Shown here: positions 35,081 through 44,265 of the stretch, in pieces | How the letters are laid out: each line of letters starts with the position of its first letter | Numbering within the stretch: the first letter of the stretch is position 1 | From: Mesorhizobium atlanticum | GTDB taxonomy: Bacteria; Pseudomonadota; Alphaproteobacteria; Rhizobiales; Rhizobiaceae | DNA length: 64,000 nt | Direction: 5' to 3' | Assembly: GCF_003289965.1 (NCBI RefSeq) | Contig: NZ_QMBQ01000013.1 | Coordinates: forward strand, 1 to 64,000 | Made by a program: the position numbers and the translations under genes | The notes under the pieces: generated by a model | Database searches by the model: none | The model's input: only the letters and a program-made list of their open reading frames with translations | What the model was told of the DNA's origin: nothing

Positions 35081-35883
35081 GCCATGTATCGGGCGCCGGG
35101 AGGATAAGGGCGGACGACATCGCCGGCCGCGCCGGCTCCTTCGTCGCATCGCCGCAGGGTGTTGGCATGGCGTCGCGATGGTTCCTCCTGCTGCTCGGAT
35201 TTCTCGGCGTCCTGGTCTTTGTCGGGCTCGGCATATGGCAGCTGGAAAGACGGGTCTGGAAGCTCGACCTGATCGCCCGCGTCGACCAGCGCATCCATGC
35301 TCCGGTCGTCGATGCTCCAGGACCCGCGGCATGGGCTGATGTCGACGCGGGCGGCTATGAATATCGCCATGTACGCCTCACCGGCAGTTTTTCTGGCGGC
35401 GCCAGCACGCTGGTGCAGGCGGTGACCGAACTCGGCGGTGGCTATTGGGTGCTGACGCCGATGCGCGACGATCGCGGGTTCACGGTCCTCGTCAACCGCG
35501 GCTTCGTTCCGCAGGAGAGCAAGGCCGAATTTCAACAAGAGAGCGGCGGCCCGAGGTCGCCTGCGACGGTCGACGGACTGCTGCGTATCAGCGAGCCCGG
35601 CGGCGGTTTCCTGCGCAGCAACGATCCGGCGGCCAATCGCTGGTACTCGCGCGACGTCGCGGCAATCGCCAAGGCGCGCGGCCTGACCGATGTCGCGCCC
35701 TATTTCATCGATGCCGGGAGGTCCGGCGCGGATGGCTGGCCGCGCGGCGGCCTAACCGTCGTCACCTTCCGCAACAGTCATCTCGTCTATGCTTTGACCT
35801 GGTTTGCCCTGGCGGCGATGCTGGCGATCGCCCTGGCTAGGCCGATTTTTGCCGGGCGTCGGAAGCGGGACGCGGCAAGATGA
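35077..35883 (+). CDS. SURF1 family oxidase assembly protein
   Basis: A 268-aa protein of the SURF1/Shy1 family. Two transmembrane helices (WFLLLLGFLGVLVFVGLGIW near residue 35 and LVYALTWFALAAMLAIAL near the C-terminus) flank a periplasmic domain with GFTVLVNRGFVP. The GIWQLERRVWK segment after helix 1 is the family signature. SURF1 proteins help insert heme a into subunit I. The start overlaps the cyoD stop and its stop overlaps regB, each as ATGA. Confidence 0.9.
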   Translation: MSHVSGAGRIRADDIAGRAGSFVASPQGVGMASRWFLLLLGFLGVLVFVGLGIWQLERRVWKLDLIARVDQRIHAPVVDAPGPAAWADVDAGGYEYRHVRLTGSFSGGASTLVQAVTELGGGYWVLTPMRDDRGFTVLVNRGFVPQESKAEFQQESGGPRSPATVDGLLRISEPGGGFLRSNDPAANRWYSRDVAAIAKARGLTDVAPYFIDAGRSGADGWPRGGLTVVTFRNSHLVYALTWFALAAMLAIALARPIFAGRRKRDAAR

Positions 35884-37229
35884 ACATCTCGATCGCGCGG
35901 CTTCATAACCGGAAGCCGCTCCCAGCGGCTCCTCTTGCCGGCCAGGGCGCCGTCTCGAACGCCGATGTGACGAACAGGAAGAACCTGCTGCTCCTCATCC
36001 AGTTGCGCTGGCTGGCGGTGGCCGGGCAGGTGCTGACCATTCTGGTGACGCAATACTGGTTCGCCATCCCGCTGCCGCTCACCGAGATGGCCGGCGTGGT
36101 GCTGTTCCTCGTCGGGTTGAACATCTTCAGCCTGCTCGCCCTGCGCGGCAATCGCCGCATCAGCAACGCGCAGCTCTTCGTCGCGCTGATCTTCGACATG
36201 GCGGCGCTGACCACGCAGCTTTACCTGAGCGGCGGCGCCTCGAACCCGTTCGTATCGCTCTATCTGCTGCAGATCACGCTCGGCGCCGCGCTGCTGGCTC
36301 CATGGTCGACCTGGATCCTGGTCGTGGCTGCCTCGGCCTGTTTCGTCTTCCTCATCTTCGTTTTCCAGCCGATCGCTCTCCCGCATCACGGCGGCAGCGA
36401 TCTTCTGGCGCTGCATCTGCGCGGCATGTTCATCTGCTTCGTGCTGGCGGCCGGGCTGATCGTGATCTTCATGACGCGCATCAACCGCAACCTGCGCGAA
36501 CGCGATGCCTACCTCGCCGACCTGCGCCAGCGTTCGGCCGAGGAGGACCACATCGTGCGCATGGGTCTGCTGGCTTCTGGCGCCGCGCATGAACTGGGCA
36601 CGCCGCTCTCGACCATATCGGTCATCCTGTCCGACTGGCGCCAGATGCAGAGCGTCAAGCGCAACCGCGAGCTTTCCGAGGACGTTGCCGAGATGCAGGC
36701 GCAGATCGAGCGCTGCAAAAGCATCGTCACCGGCATCCTCATGTCCTCCGGCCAGGCACGGGGCGAGGGCACGATCCGCACCACGATCCGCCAGTTCCTC
36801 GACGACCTCGTCCAGGAGTGGCGTGTCAGCCGCCAGCCTTCCAAGCTGGACTTCAGCAACGGTTTCGAGCCGGACGAGCCGATCGTGTCCGACACGGCGC
36901 TGCGGCAAGTGATCTTCAACGTGCTCGACAATGCGCTGGAAGCATCGCACGATTGGGTCGGCATCGCCGCTGAGCGGCAGGATGAGAAGCTGGTGTTCAC
37001 CGTCAAGGATCGCGGACCGGGTTTCGACAAGGATATTCTGGCCGGGCTCGGCCAGCCCTATATGTCGAGCAAGGGGCGTCCGGGCGGCGGCTTGGGTCTC
37101 TTCCTGGTGTTCAATGTCGTGGGCAAGCTCGGCGGCGACGTTTCGGCGCGCAACACGGGCGAGGGCGCCTGCGTTACCCTTTCGCTGCCATTGGCGGCGC
37201 TGACCGATGGAGGCGATCGTGAAGCCTGA
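35880..37229 (+). CDS. regB: Redox-sensing histidine kinase, RegB/PrrB/ActS family
   Basis: A 449-aa sensor kinase with six hydrophobic segments in the first 200 residues. The RegB-specific quinone-binding motif GGASNPF is at 118-124. The H-box is ASGAAHELGTPLST with H237. A cysteine at position 279 in QIERCKSIV matches the redox-active cysteine of RegB. ATPase boxes: NVLDNALEAS, KDRGPGF, GGLGLGLF-like GGGLGLFLVF. It senses quinone redox state or oxygen and phosphorylates RegA. It is coupled to the SURF1 gene by a 4-nt overlap, so it is co-transcribed with the oxidase. Confidence 0.9.
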   Translation: MNISIARLHNRKPLPAAPLAGQGAVSNADVTNRKNLLLLIQLRWLAVAGQVLTILVTQYWFAIPLPLTEMAGVVLFLVGLNIFSLLALRGNRRISNAQLFVALIFDMAALTTQLYLSGGASNPFVSLYLLQITLGAALLAPWSTWILVVAASACFVFLIFVFQPIALPHHGGSDLLALHLRGMFICFVLAAGLIVIFMTRINRNLRERDAYLADLRQRSAEEDHIVRMGLLASGAAHELGTPLSTISVILSDWRQMQSVKRNRELSEDVAEMQAQIERCKSIVTGILMSSGQARGEGTIRTTIRQFLDDLVQEWRVSRQPSKLDFSNGFEPDEPIVSDTALRQVIFNVLDNALEASHDWVGIAAERQDEKLVFTVKDRGPGFDKDILAGLGQPYMSSKGRPGGGLGLFLVFNVVGKLGGDVSARNTGEGACVTLSLPLAALTDGGDREA

Positions 37230-37752
37230 TCGATCCCTGTTCGTCGTCGAGGACGACGCGACGTTCGCGCGCACGCTCAAACGCTCGTTTGAGAAGCGCG
37301 ACTACCACGTCGTGGTCTGCCACGACCGCGACGCGCTGCTGGCCGCGCTTGAAAAAGCCGTTCCGGCCTACGCCGTCGTCGATCTCAAGCTCGGAGCGGG
37401 ATCGGGGCTCGAATGCGTCAAGTTGCTCAGCGCCCGCGACCCGTCGATGCGCATCGTCGTGCTGACCGGATTTGCCAGCATCGCCACGGCGGTCGAGGCC
37501 ATCAAGCTCGGCGCGTGCCATTATCTGGCCAAGCCTGCCAACACCGACGACATCGAAGCCGCCTTCGGCCGCGCCGAGGGCGACGTTTCGGTGCCGCTCA
37601 CCAGCCGCCCCACCTCGATCAAGAACCTCGAATGGGAGCTTATCCACGAGACCCTGGTCGAGACCGGCTTCAACATCTCCGAGACCGCGCGCCGGCTCGG
37701 CCTGCACCGGCGTACCCTTGCCCGCAAGCTCGAGAAGCGCGTGGTGCAGTAG
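37219..37752 (+). CDS. regA: Redox response regulator, RegA/PrrA/ActR family
   Basis: About 177 aa. The receiver domain has the acidic pocket VVEDD and the phosphorylation site in VVDLKLGAGSGL, followed by the conserved lysine in LAKPAN. A proline-containing linker leads to a Fis-type helix-turn-helix, NISETARRLGLHRRTLARKL, nearly invariant in RegA proteins. I prefer the GTG at 37219, which has GGAGG 5 nt upstream; the ATG at 37207 lacks a ribosome-binding site. It overlaps regB either way. It is expected to control respiratory genes, possibly cyo itself. Confidence 0.9.
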   Translation: MKPDRSLFVVEDDATFARTLKRSFEKRDYHVVVCHDRDALLAALEKAVPAYAVVDLKLGAGSGLECVKLLSARDPSMRIVVLTGFASIATAVEAIKLGACHYLAKPANTDDIEAAFGRAEGDVSVPLTSRPTSIKNLEWELIHETLVETGFNISETARRLGLHRRTLARKLEKRVVQ

Positions 37753-37765
37753 GCGGGCGGCGAGA

Positions 37766-38770
37766 CTATTCCTGAACGGCCACGGCCATCACCGAGACGC
37801 AATCGCCCGCCTTGACCAGTCCGGGGAAGTGACGCGCGGCCAGCAGTCCCGACATCCTGGCCCTGATCTCCAGCGGCGCTTGGCCGGTGCGGCCGACCGG
37901 ATGGATGCGCGCAACCACCTGGCCGTCCTCCACCGGTTCGCCGAGATCGACCATAGTCTCGATCATGCCGTCTTCCTCGGCGAAGGCGAAGCAATCGCCC
38001 GACGGCATGCCCAGCCACTGAGTTCGTGTCTTCTCGACCGCACCATTTACGATGCCGGCGTGGCGCAGCACGTTGAGGATGCCGCGCCGGGCGATGCGCA
38101 CGGTTTCGGCCCGCGATGTCCCACCGCCGCCGAGCTCGGTGGTGGCGAAGACCTTGCCCATCTCCTCGGCCGCCGTGTCGTACATGCCGACCGCGTCGAT
38201 CTCGGTCATCCGCATCGAGAACGGCGCCGAGAATGCCTCGACCGCGGCGAAGGCCTTTTTCTCCTGCTCTTTGTCCGCCAGCGTGTGCGCCGCGCAGAAC
38301 GGCACGAAGTCCAGCGTTTTGCCGCCGGAGTGGAAGTCGAAGACGAGGTCCGCGCGCGGCAGCAATTCACGCTGGAAATAGTCGGCGATCTTCTCCGTCA
38401 CCGTGCCGTCAGGGCGGCCGGGGAAGGAGCGGTTCATGTTGCCCTTGTCGATCGGCGAGGTGCGCGTGCCGGCGCGGAACGCCGGATAGTTCATCGCCGG
38501 CACGATGATGACCGTGCCGGAGACACTTTTCGGATCGAGCGTGCGGGCGAGCTCGTAGAGCGCCAATGGCCCCTCATACTCGTCGCCGTGATTGCCGCCG
38601 GTCAGCAGCGCCGTCGACCCCTTGCCGTTGCTTACGACACAGACCGGGATCATCACCGACCCCCAGGCGGAATCGTCGCGGCTGTAGGGCAGGCGCAAAA
38701 AACCGTGCTGGACGCCGTCGCGCTCGAAGTCGACGGTCGGCGCGATCGGCGATGGACGCAAAGCGGGCAT
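37766..38770 (-). CDS. doeB: N-alpha-acetyl-L-2,4-diaminobutyrate deacetylase
   Basis: A 334-aa zinc hydrolase of the succinylglutamate desuccinylase/aspartoacylase family. The metal ligands are in GGNHGDEYEGPLALYEL (H and E) and DFHSGGK; the catalytic glutamate is in TTELGGGGTS. DoeB removes the acetyl group from the product of ectoine hydrolysis to give L-2,4-diaminobutyrate. It is the last gene of the ehu-eut-doe operon, 3 bp after doeA. It converges on regA with 13 bp between. Confidence 0.9.
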   Translation of the reverse strand: MPALRPSPIAPTVDFERDGVQHGFLRLPYSRDDSAWGSVMIPVCVVSNGKGSTALLTGGNHGDEYEGPLALYELARTLDPKSVSGTVIIVPAMNYPAFRAGTRTSPIDKGNMNRSFPGRPDGTVTEKIADYFQRELLPRADLVFDFHSGGKTLDFVPFCAAHTLADKEQEKKAFAAVEAFSAPFSMRMTEIDAVGMYDTAAEEMGKVFATTELGGGGTSRAETVRIARRGILNVLRHAGIVNGAVEKTRTQWLGMPSGDCFAFAEEDGMIETMVDLGEPVEDGQVVARIHPVGRTGQAPLEIRARMSGLLAARHFPGLVKAGDCVSVMAVAVQE

Positions 38771-38773
38771 CGC

Positions 38774-39952
38774 TCAGTCCTTCACGAAGAGCTTGCGCGG
38801 CACATTGGCCAGGCACTCGACGCCGGTCTCGGTGATCAGGATCGACTCGGTGATCTCCAGGCCCATCGTCTCCAGCCACAGCCCGGTCATGAAATGGAAG
38901 GTCATCCCGGGCTTGAGCTCGGTGCGGTCGCCGGGGCGCAGGCTCATCGTGCGCTCGCCCCAGTCCGGCGGATAGGAAATGCCGATCGGATAGCCGGTGC
39001 GGTTGTCCTTGACGATGCCGTATTTCTTCAGCACCGCGAAAAAGGCGTTGGCGATGTCCTCGCAGGTGTTGCCGGGCTTCGCCGCAGCGAGGCCGGCCTC
39101 CATGCCTTCCAGCGTCGCCTTCTCGGCGTCGAGAAAGGCCTGCGTCGGCTTGCCGAGGAACACGGTGCGCGACAGCGGGCAATGATAGCGGTTGTAGCAG
39201 CCGGCGATCTCGAAGAACGTGCCTTCGTTCACCTTCATCGGCTTGTCGTCCCAGGTGAGATGCGGCGCCGAGGCATCCGCCCCCGAAGGCAGCAGCGGCA
39301 CGATCGCCGGATAGTCGCCGCCTATGCCCGCGACGCCGCGCGTGCCGGCATCGTAGATCTCGGCGACCAGATCGCATTTGCGCATGCCGACTTCTATTCT
39401 GTCGACGATGCGCTCGTGCATCGCCTCGACGATGCGGGCGGCGTTGCGCATATATTCGATCTCGGTCGGGCTTTTCACCGCGCGCTGCCAGTTCACCAGC
39501 GCGGTGGCGTCGACGAAGCGGGCATTGGGCAAATGCTTCTGAAGTGCTGCGAAGGCAGCGGCCGAGAACCAGTAATTGTCCATCTCGACGCCGATGGTGA
39601 GCTTGTCCCAGCCGCGCTCGGCAAGCACCCTGGCGAGATAGTCCATCGGGTGGCGCTCGGTCGACTGCACATAGTGGTCGGCGTAGCCGATGATGTTGTC
39701 ATGCGCGAGATAGGCGGTACGCTTGGCGCCGTTGGCGTCCTGGCCGCGGCCGTACCAGACCGGCTCGCCCGTAGGCGGCACGATGACCGCCTGATGCACA
39801 TAGAAGGACCAGCCGTCATACCCCGTCAGCCACGCCATGTTGGATGGGTCGCTGACGATCAGAAGATCGACCCCTTTTGCCTCCATGGCTTTGCGCGTCT
39901 TGGCGAGGCGATCGGCAAATTCGCTCCGCGAGAATTTCAGGTTTGGCTGCAT
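38774..39952 (-). CDS. doeA: Ectoine hydrolase
   Basis: A 392-aa protein of the M24 (creatinase/prolidase, pita-bread) family. It starts MQPNLKFSRSEFADRLAKTR and contains VSDPSNMAWLTGYDGWSFYV, GVEMDNYWFSA and the C-terminal FHFMTGLWLETMGLEITESI (in parts), all typical of DoeA/EutD. It opens the ectoine ring to N-alpha-acetyl-L-2,4-diaminobutyrate. I chose ATG 39952 with GAGGACC upstream; the longer frame runs into eutC. Confidence 0.92.
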   Translation of the reverse strand: MQPNLKFSRSEFADRLAKTRKAMEAKGVDLLIVSDPSNMAWLTGYDGWSFYVHQAVIVPPTGEPVWYGRGQDANGAKRTAYLAHDNIIGYADHYVQSTERHPMDYLARVLAERGWDKLTIGVEMDNYWFSAAAFAALQKHLPNARFVDATALVNWQRAVKSPTEIEYMRNAARIVEAMHERIVDRIEVGMRKCDLVAEIYDAGTRGVAGIGGDYPAIVPLLPSGADASAPHLTWDDKPMKVNEGTFFEIAGCYNRYHCPLSRTVFLGKPTQAFLDAEKATLEGMEAGLAAAKPGNTCEDIANAFFAVLKKYGIVKDNRTGYPIGISYPPDWGERTMSLRPGDRTELKPGMTFHFMTGLWLETMGLEITESILITETGVECLANVPRKLFVKD

Positions 39953-39989
39953 TTTGTTGGTCCTCGTTTGTTGGGCCTTGCGGCCAGCA

Positions 39990-40982
39990 TCAGCTTTCGA
40001 AATTGAGTCCGGCATTGGCCGCATGCGCACGGTCGCGAGCCAAAGTGGCGATCGCGGTGTCCTGCACGCCGGTGCCGGTAAGGTCGGCGATAGTGATGTC
40101 GCTTCCCGAGCGCCGGCCGGGCTTGCTGCCGGCAATGATCTCACCGAGTTCGGTGACCTCGGCGTCGGCGGCCATCACGCCCGCATCGAGCGCGTGGTGA
40201 AGCTCGCCCAGGCGCCGTGTCTGCTTGGCGCTGTCAGCGACATAGAGATCGGCCATGCGCAGGATCGCCGGCGCGATCTCGTTCTTGTGCTCGGCATCGG
40301 AGCCCATCGCGGTGATGTGCTGGCCGGCCGAGACGAAACCGGGCTTGATCAGCGGTTCGGTCGACGGCGTGGTGGTGACGATGATGTCGGCGCCGGCCGC
40401 CGCGTTCGCCGCATCCGGCTCGGCCCGCACGATGATGCCCAATTTCTCGCGCAGGCGCGCGGCGATTGCCTCGGCCTTGGCGGCGTCGCGCGCCCAGATG
40501 CGCGCTTCCTCGATCGGCCGCACCAGGCGCAGCGCTTCCAACTGTAGCCCCGCCTGCAAACCGGCGCCGAAGATCGCCGCTGTCTTGGAGTCTTCGCGCG
40601 ACAGATGCCTGGCCGCGACCGCGCCGGCAGCGGCGGTTCGCACATCGGTCAGATAGCCATTGTCGAGCAGCAGCGCCTCGACCACGCCGGTCTTGGCCGA
40701 GAGCAGCACCATCATGCCGCCGCCGCTCGGCAGGCCGAGCTTCGGATTGTCGAAGAAGCCGGAGCTTATCTTGACGGCGAAGCCGTCTATGCCCGGCACA
40801 TAGGCGGACTTCACATCGACCTCGCCGCGATGCTCGGGAATGTCGAGCCTCAAGATTGGCGGCATCGCCACCGGCAGCGTGGCCAGGGCCCGAAAGGCGT
40901 TCTCGACGCAGGCGACAGCGTCCAGGTCGAGCGTCACGATCTTGCGCAGATCACTTTCGGTGAGAATTGTCATCCTGCTCAT
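39990..40982 (-). CDS. eutC: Ectoine utilisation protein EutC (ornithine cyclodeaminase family)
   Basis: A 330-aa member of the ornithine cyclodeaminase/mu-crystallin family. The NAD-binding motif is GAGLQAG and the segment YLTDVRTAAAGAVAARHLS is characteristic. With EutA and EutB it is thought to convert hydroxyectoine to ectoine. The start at 40982 overlaps the eutB stop as ATGA and has GGGAG upstream; the GTG at 40991 is rejected. Confidence 0.88.
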   Translation of the reverse strand: MSRMTILTESDLRKIVTLDLDAVACVENAFRALATLPVAMPPILRLDIPEHRGEVDVKSAYVPGIDGFAVKISSGFFDNPKLGLPSGGGMMVLLSAKTGVVEALLLDNGYLTDVRTAAAGAVAARHLSREDSKTAAIFGAGLQAGLQLEALRLVRPIEEARIWARDAAKAEAIAARLREKLGIIVRAEPDAANAAAGADIIVTTTPSTEPLIKPGFVSAGQHITAMGSDAEHKNEIAPAILRMADLYVADSAKQTRRLGELHHALDAGVMAADAEVTELGEIIAGSKPGRRSGSDITIADLTGTGVQDTAIATLARDRAHAANAGLNFES

Positions 40983-41965
40983 GCGGCGCACTCCCTTCCG
41001 GAGGATTCCCCGCAGACGATGCGGCGGTGCAGGCTCATATCGATGTTCTTGCCGGAGAGGATCAGGACGATCGGGCCGCTCGTCTTGACTTTCCCGGCAA
41101 GCAGCGCGCCGATGCCGACGGCGCCGGCGCCTTCGACGATCTCGCGTTCCTGCTCATAGGCATGGCGGATGCCGGCGGCGATCTCGTCCTCGGCAAGCAG
41201 GACCACATCGTCCAGCAGGTCGCGGCACATGGCGAAGGTCAGCCGGTTGTCGAGGCCGATGCCGCCGCCGAGCGAGTCCGCCAAGGTCGACAGTTCCTCG
41301 ACCTGCAGGGGTCGGCCGGCATCGAGGCTGGATTTCATCGCGGCGCCTCGCGCCATAGAGATGCCGATGACTTTGGTGCCCGGGCTCACACCTTTGACGG
41401 CCGCCGCCACGCCGGCCGCCAGCCCGCCGCCTGAGAGCGGGACCAGCACGCTTGCTGCGTCCGGAACCTGCTCCATGATTTCCAGCCCAATCGTGCCTTG
41501 CCCGGCGACGATGTCGGGATGGTCGAAAGGCGGCAGCATGACCAGTCCTTCCTCCGCCGCCAGCCTGTCGACTTCCTGCTGGGCGTCGTCCTGGCTGTTG
41601 CCGACGATGCGCACTTCCGCGCCGAGGCGGCGGATGGCGTCGAGCTTGTTCTCCGGCACCAGGCTCGACATGCAGATCACCGCGCGCATGCCGTCGAGCT
41701 TGGCCGCATGCGCCAGTGCGCGGCCGTGATTGCCGGTCGAGGCTGCAACGACCCCGCGCGATTTTTCTTCCGGGCTCAAACTGGCGATGGCGTTGGAGGC
41801 GCCGCGCAGCTTGAACGCGCCGGTGGCCTGGTGGTGCTCCAGCTTGAGATGAACAGGATGGCCCGCGCGCTCCGACAGGCTTTGCGACGGCACACAGGGT
41901 GTCCGCTCGACCTTGCCGGCAATGCGTTCGCGCGCGGCGCGAATATGCTGAAGCGTAACTGGCAT
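40979..41965 (-). CDS. eutB: Hydroxyectoine utilisation dehydratase EutB
   Basis: A 328-aa PLP enzyme of the threonine dehydratase fold. The PLP lysine is in TGAFKLRGASNA, the substrate loop is ASTGNHGRALAHAA, and the phosphate-binding glycines are in VPLSGGGLAAGVA. It probably dehydrates hydroxyectoine or its derivative. I chose ATG 41965 because the longer frame overlaps eutA. It sits 5 bp after eutA and overlaps eutC. Confidence 0.9.
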   Translation of the reverse strand: MPVTLQHIRAARERIAGKVERTPCVPSQSLSERAGHPVHLKLEHHQATGAFKLRGASNAIASLSPEEKSRGVVAASTGNHGRALAHAAKLDGMRAVICMSSLVPENKLDAIRRLGAEVRIVGNSQDDAQQEVDRLAAEEGLVMLPPFDHPDIVAGQGTIGLEIMEQVPDAASVLVPLSGGGLAAGVAAAVKGVSPGTKVIGISMARGAAMKSSLDAGRPLQVEELSTLADSLGGGIGLDNRLTFAMCRDLLDDVVLLAEDEIAAGIRHAYEQEREIVEGAGAVGIGALLAGKVKTSGPIVLILSGKNIDMSLHRRIVCGESSGRECAA

Positions 41966-41970
41966 TTCGA

Positions 41971-42756
41971 TCACGCGGCCAGCGGTTTCGTCCACAAGCG
42001 GCCGAACTCCGGTCGTGGCGTCCCGTCGCCGCAGAGCCGCAGGCAGTTCCATGCGCTGGCCTGGTTGCTGGTGACGACCGGACGCCCGATCGCCTCTTCC
42101 ATGCCCGGAACCGCAAGCGCGGCGCGCAGCGCGGTGCAGGAGACGAACAGCGCGTCGGCCTGCGGATGCGTGACCTTGCGCGCCATCTCAATGAGCGACG
42201 CCGGCTTGATGCGTGCCATCTCGCGGTCGTCCTCGAAGCCGAGGCAAGTGAAGCTCTGGATGTCGAAGCCGTGCGCCGCGAAATAGGCGGCCATCGGCCG
42301 GCTGGTTTCGACCGTATAGGGTGTGAGAATGCTGATGCGCTTCACCCCAAAAGCGCTCAGGCCGCGCATGCCGGCCATCGGCGGGGTGACCACCGGCACG
42401 CCGGGCTTGGCCGCCCGGATCGCCTGCTCAATCTCGGCGTCACCGATCACCACGGAGGCCGAGGTGCAGGAATAGCAGATCGCATCAAGGGCCTCATCCG
42501 GCAAGATCAGCGCCGCGCCCGCCGAAAGCGAAGGCTGCATCTTGCGCAGATTCTCCGGCGTCGTCGGATTGGCGTAGGGGATGCGCGCGACATAGACGCC
42601 AATGCGCTCGTTCGCCACCATGCGGCGGAAGTCGACCTCGCTGGTGTGGTCGGTGGCCAGAGCGATCAGCCCGACGCGCTTTTCCAGCGGGCGCGCGTCA
42701 AGCGCCGCGCGTGCCGCTTCGAGGCGGATTTCGGGCAGTGCTTTCATGACTTTCAT
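41971..42756 (-). CDS. eutA: Ectoine utilisation protein EutA (Asp/Glu racemase superfamily)
   Basis: A 261-aa protein of the maleate isomerase/Asp-Glu racemase superfamily. The two catalytic cysteine regions are CYSCTSASVVIGD and LFVSCTALRAA. It is invariably linked to eutBC in ectoine loci and is thought to act on the stereochemistry of hydroxyectoine derivatives. The start at 42756 overlaps the ehuD stop as ATGA. Confidence 0.88.
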   Translation of the reverse strand: MKVMKALPEIRLEAARAALDARPLEKRVGLIALATDHTSEVDFRRMVANERIGVYVARIPYANPTTPENLRKMQPSLSAGAALILPDEALDAICYSCTSASVVIGDAEIEQAIRAAKPGVPVVTPPMAGMRGLSAFGVKRISILTPYTVETSRPMAAYFAAHGFDIQSFTCLGFEDDREMARIKPASLIEMARKVTHPQADALFVSCTALRAALAVPGMEEAIGRPVVTSNQASAWNCLRLCGDGTPRPEFGRLWTKPLAA

Positions 42757-43412
42757 CTTTCGATCCTGCCGTAGCGATGCTCCAGCCAGCGCAACAGCAC
42801 GACAGAGCAGAGGCTGATGACGAGGAAGAAGGCGCCGACCAGCGTCATCGGCTCGATATAGCGGTAGTAGGTGTTGGCCACGCTCTTGGCCTGGTTCATC
42901 AGCTCGAGCACGGTGATCGCCGAAAGCAGCGGCGTCTCCTTGAACATGGCGATGAAATAGTTTGCCAAAGCCGGGATCATCGGCGGGATCGCCTGCGGCA
43001 GGATGATGTGCGTCCAGGTGTGGCGTCCATTGAGGTTGCAGGCCTTGGCCGCCTCCCACTGCCCGCGCGGGACGTTGTCAATGCCGGCGCGGTAGACCTC
43101 GGCCGTATAGGTGCCGTAGTGCAGGCCAAGCCCGATGACGCCGGCCACCAGCGGCGGCAGCAGGATGCCGATATCGGGCAGCACGTAGAAGATGAAATAG
43201 AGCTGCACCAGAAGCGGTGTGCCGCGGATGAACTCGGCGAACCAGCCGATGCTGCGCGCGACGAGCCGATTCTCCGAGCGCCGCGCCAGCGCAATCCCGA
43301 GCCCTACGATCGCCGCCAGGATCGAGCCCAGAATGGTTGCCAGGATGGTGATCTTCACGCCCTGGATCAGGGTCGGCATGATCTCCCAGACGAAGTTCCA
43401 ATCCCAATCCAT
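42753..43412 (-). CDS. ehuD: Ectoine/hydroxyectoine ABC transporter permease
   Basis: A 219-aa polar amino-acid-type (HisMQ) ABC permease. It contains EFIRGTPLLVQLYFIFYVLP and the coupling loop EAAKACNLNGRHTWTHIILPQA (in parts). It forms the inner-membrane channel with EhuC. The start at 43412 shares one base with the ehuC stop (TGATG). Confidence 0.92.
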   Translation of the reverse strand: MDWDWNFVWEIMPTLIQGVKITILATILGSILAAIVGLGIALARRSENRLVARSIGWFAEFIRGTPLLVQLYFIFYVLPDIGILLPPLVAGVIGLGLHYGTYTAEVYRAGIDNVPRGQWEAAKACNLNGRHTWTHIILPQAIPPMIPALANYFIAMFKETPLLSAITVLELMNQAKSVANTYYRYIEPMTLVGAFFLVISLCSVVLLRWLEHRYGRIER

Positions 43413-44071
43413 CAGACACGCACTCCGTCGAGGCCGCGCGCCATGCGGCGTTCCAGCGTCCGCACGCCCCACGAGATCATCAGCGCCAGCGCGAAATAGA
43501 TAATGAGGACCGACAGGAACGGCATCAGCGTGCTGCCGGTCTGCGAGCGCACCACCTGCGCCTGGAAGGTGAGATCAGCGAGCGAGATCAGCGACACGAC
43601 CGACGTCGCCTTGAGCAGCTCGATGGCGTTGTTGCCAAAGGTCGGCAGCATGACGAGCAGCGCCTGCGGCAGGATGACGTGGCGCATGCCTTGCCAGCGG
43701 CCGAGATTGAGCGCCGTGCAGGCCTCATATTGCTCGCGCCCGACCGACAGGATGGCGCCGCGCACAACTTCCGCCGCATAGGCGCCGACATTCAAGCCCA
43801 GCGCCAGCACGCCGGCCTGCAGCGGCGTCAGCGACAGGCCGGCGAAAGGCAGCACGAAATAGGCCCAGAACAGCTGCACGAAGATCGAGGTGCCACGGAA
43901 GAATTCGATATAGACCGTGGCGATCGCCCGCACGATGAAGAAGCGCGACACCCGTCCCATGCCGGCGAGGAAGGCCATGATCAGCGCCAGCACCGACCCC
44001 ATCAGCGTCAGCTCGATGGTGACAAGCGCTCCCTGCAATATCAGGCCGAGATAGCCGGACCACTGGGTCAT
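43412..44071 (-). CDS. ehuC: Ectoine/hydroxyectoine ABC transporter permease
   Basis: A 219-aa paralogue of EhuD, HisMQ family. Motifs: EFFRGTSIFVQLFWAYFVLP and EACTALNLGRWQGMRHVILP. I chose ATG 44071; the next in-frame start upstream is a TTG at 44122. No strong ribosome-binding site is present (AGGAAA about 11 nt upstream). A family 1 repeat separates it from ehuB. Confidence 0.9.
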   Translation of the reverse strand: MTQWSGYLGLILQGALVTIELTLMGSVLALIMAFLAGMGRVSRFFIVRAIATVYIEFFRGTSIFVQLFWAYFVLPFAGLSLTPLQAGVLALGLNVGAYAAEVVRGAILSVGREQYEACTALNLGRWQGMRHVILPQALLVMLPTFGNNAIELLKATSVVSLISLADLTFQAQVVRSQTGSTLMPFLSVLIIYFALALMISWGVRTLERRMARGLDGVRV

Positions 44072-44117
44072 CGGGGTGTAAAATTTCCTATCGTTTGCGG
44101 TTGCGCGAGGCAGCCGC

Positions 44118-44262
44118 GACAAGCCTCTTGTCCCCGCCCAACGGGGAGAAGATGTCGGTAGGCAGATGAGGGGCAGAGCCAGCCTGTCAGAACTCGGCGC
44201 TGCCCCTCATCCGTCACTTCGTGACAGCTTCTCCCCGTAGAACGGTGAGAAGGAAGAAGCCG
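44118..44262. repeat. Double palindromic repeat (family 1) between ehuB and ehuC
   Basis: Two half-elements face each other: one with ACGGGGAGAAGATGTCGGTA followed by GGCAGATGAGGGGCAGAGCC, the other with CGCTGCCCCTCATCCGTCAC followed by CAGCTTCTCCCCG. They can pair over more than 15 bp. The element lies immediately downstream of the binding-protein gene in the transcript, as in the rhamnose operon. Confidence 0.85.
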
Positions 44263-44265
44263 CGC

